Both the position numbers and the translations under genes were made by a program. From contig CAXKVR010000188.1 of NCBI GenBank assembly GCA_964058845.1, positions 62,001 through 126,000 on the forward strand: a stretch of DNA of 64,000 bases. The letters run 5' to 3'. The notes below the pieces were generated by a model that saw only the letters and a list, made by a program, of their open reading frames with translations, searched no databases and was not told where the DNA came from. Each line of letters begins with the position of its first letter. The first letter of the stretch is position 1. This DNA is from Carex sylvatica. Taxonomy: Eukaryota; Streptophyta; Magnoliopsida; Poales; Cyperaceae. Positions 62,269 through 64,000 of the stretch are shown in pieces.

Positions 62269-63923
62269 CCGACATTTTTCTTTTTACCCAATTAAAAAAT
62301 TATTTTAATAATAATAATCAAGTTTTCAAAAAAAATTTAAAAATAGTCAAACCGTATAATTTTTCCCAGGTCCCAAATTTTTTTTTTATGAAAATATTAG
62401 AAATGTTGGATATTTTTTTTAAAAAATAGATGGAATACAATAAAATTTGATTTATTAGAAAGACTGTAACAAATAATCCGATCAATATTTTTTAGGCCGG
62501 ATTTTTCACGGCTGTAAGAAAAATTAATATATTTCATTATGTTTTATTATAAAAAAATAAAAATGCATGAATTCTGAGCTATTGATCCCGGTTCAAAAGT
62601 CACTTCTAGGTAATATAGAAATTATTGTGATCCTTCTAGTACATTTAATTTATAAAAAGTTGTATCTATTTTGAGAAATTTTTTTGAATAACAAACATTA
62701 AATAACTTAAAGTTTTTATTTTTTTCAAAAATAGATACAACTTTTTATAAATTAAATGTACTAGAAGGATCACAATAATTTCTATATTACCTAGAAGTGA
62801 CTTTTGAACCGGGATCAATAACTCAGAATCCAAGCATTTTTATTTTTTTACAATAACACATAATGAAATATATTAATTTTTCTTACAGCCGCGAAAAATC
62901 CGGCTTGAAAAATATTGATCGGGTTATTTGTTACAGTCTTTCTAATAAATCAAATTGTATTGTATTCCATCTATTTTCAAAGAAATATATTCAACATTTC
63001 TAATATTTCAATACAAAAATAAAAATAAAAATAAAAAATTCTGTTTTGTAAAAAAAAAAAAAAAACAGTTGAAACCGGTAACCGGTTTTGATTTTTTTAT
63101 TTTTTTAACAAAACAAAATTATTTATTTATTTTTTTTTTTTTTGTATTGAAATATTAGAAATGTTGAATATATTTCTTTGAAAATAGATGGAATACAATA
63201 CAATTTGATTTATTAGAAAGACTGTAACAAATAACCCGATCAATATTTTTCAAGCCGGATTTTTCGCGGCTGTAAGAAAAATTAATATATTTCATTATGT
63301 GTTATTGTAAAAAAATAAAAATACTTGGATTCTGAGTTATTGATCCCGGTTCAAAAGTCACTTCTAGGTAATATAGAAATTATTGTGATCCTTCTAGTAC
63401 ATTTAATTTATAAAAAGTTGTATCTATTTTTGAAAAAAATAAAAACTTTAAGTTATTTAATGTTTGTTATTTAAAATTTTTCTCAAAATAGATACAACTT
63501 TTTATAAATTAAATGTACTAGAAGGATCACAATAATTTCTATATTACCTAGAAGTGACTTTTGAACCGGGATCAATAGCTCAGAATTCATGCATTTTTAT
63601 TTTTTTACAATAAAACATAATAAAATATATTAATTTTTCTTACAGCCGCGAAAAATCCGGCCTGAAAAATATTGATCGGGTTATTTGTTAGTCTTTCTAA
63701 TAAATCAAATTTTATTGTATTCCATCTATTTTTAAAAAAATATATCCAACATTTCTAATATTTTCATAAAAAAAATAAAAATAAAAATTTCTGTTTTTTT
63801 TAAAAAAAAAAAAATTTGGTGCCGTGAAAAAATTCCACGGTTTGGCTATTTTTAATTTTTTTTTGAAAACTTGGTTATTATTATTAAAATAATTTTTTAA
63901 TTGAGTAAAAATAAAAATGTCGG
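62269..63923. mobile_element. Mutator-like foldback element, nested palindrome
   Basis: Termini are CCGACATTTTT and AAAAATGTCGG, with the 9-bp target duplication TCGAATTCA at 62260-62268 and 63924-63932. The outer 100 bp match the terminal repeat of the MULE at 12780. The left half (to about 63085) and right half are reverse complements. Each half is itself a palindrome, centred near 62695 and 63460, with arms of about 300 bp, so one module (landmark CACTTCTAGGTAATATAG) occurs four times in alternating orientation. The axis carries AAACCGGTAACCGGTTTT. There is no coding sequence. Confidence 0.9.
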
Positions 63924-64000
63924 TCGAATTCAACAGCAAACAGTAAAAAAATAACAGCGAAGTTGAAAAGTAAAAGGTAAAAATCATATGTTTAGACAGA

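Noticed and set aside
62955..63158. 67-codon ORF
   Set aside because: It lies on the axis of the palindromic MULE and is A/T homopolymer sequence.

Overview
The window is nuclear DNA of a flowering plant. Its genes have many short exons with GT-AG introns (one GC-AG), the flanks are AT-rich, and there are several classes of plant transposon. The species cannot be fixed from sequence alone.

Protein-coding genes, left to right: a DUF1338 (FLO7-like, 2-oxoadipate dioxygenase/decarboxylase family) gene on the minus strand (555-4442, 7 exons); a phosducin-like (PDCL3/VIAF-type) thioredoxin-fold gene on the minus strand (9622-12457, 4 exons); a mitochondrial porin (VDAC) gene on the plus strand (22829-24833, 6 exons) with an in-frame TGA; the FACT subunit SSRP1 on the plus strand (27159-34892, 16 exons, one GC-AG intron); a small array of unrecognised secreted-peptide-like genes on the minus strand (35681-38866, with a relic unit at 48.2-50.2 kb); and an LRR receptor kinase of the Xa21/EFR non-RD type on the plus strand (51750-55032, 2 exons).

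Most of the remainder is mobile DNA, and many insertions can be delimited to the base by target-site duplications (TSDs). They are: a solo LTR (6629-7877, TSD GACAT); a hAT element in a phosducin-like intron (10869-11544, TSD CAGATGGT); a 7-kb Mutator-like element with decayed mudrA coding sequence (12780-19745), which carries a 34-copy 28-bp hairpin satellite (17797-18763) and is itself hit by a hAT element (14681-15407, TSD GTTTGTAG); a full-length but decayed Ty1/copia element (39221-48206, TSD TGGTA) containing a nested solo LTR (43888-44992, TSD TGATA); several MITE families, including a row of three just upstream of the receptor kinase; and a palindrome-of-palindromes Mutator-like foldback element (62269-63923, TSD TCGAATTCA).

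The genes do not form a pathway. The points most worth following are the hairpin satellite grown from a single copy at the inner edge of the MULE terminal repeat, the nested-palindrome MULE, the secreted-peptide array with a conserved W-box-containing upstream block, and the VDAC gene whose premature stop could be removed in frame by an alternative donor. Intervals with nothing recognised: 1-554, 4443-6620 (one local duplication), 9150-9620, 24840-25980, 34900-35640, 36200-37560, 55040-55950 and 58900-62259.
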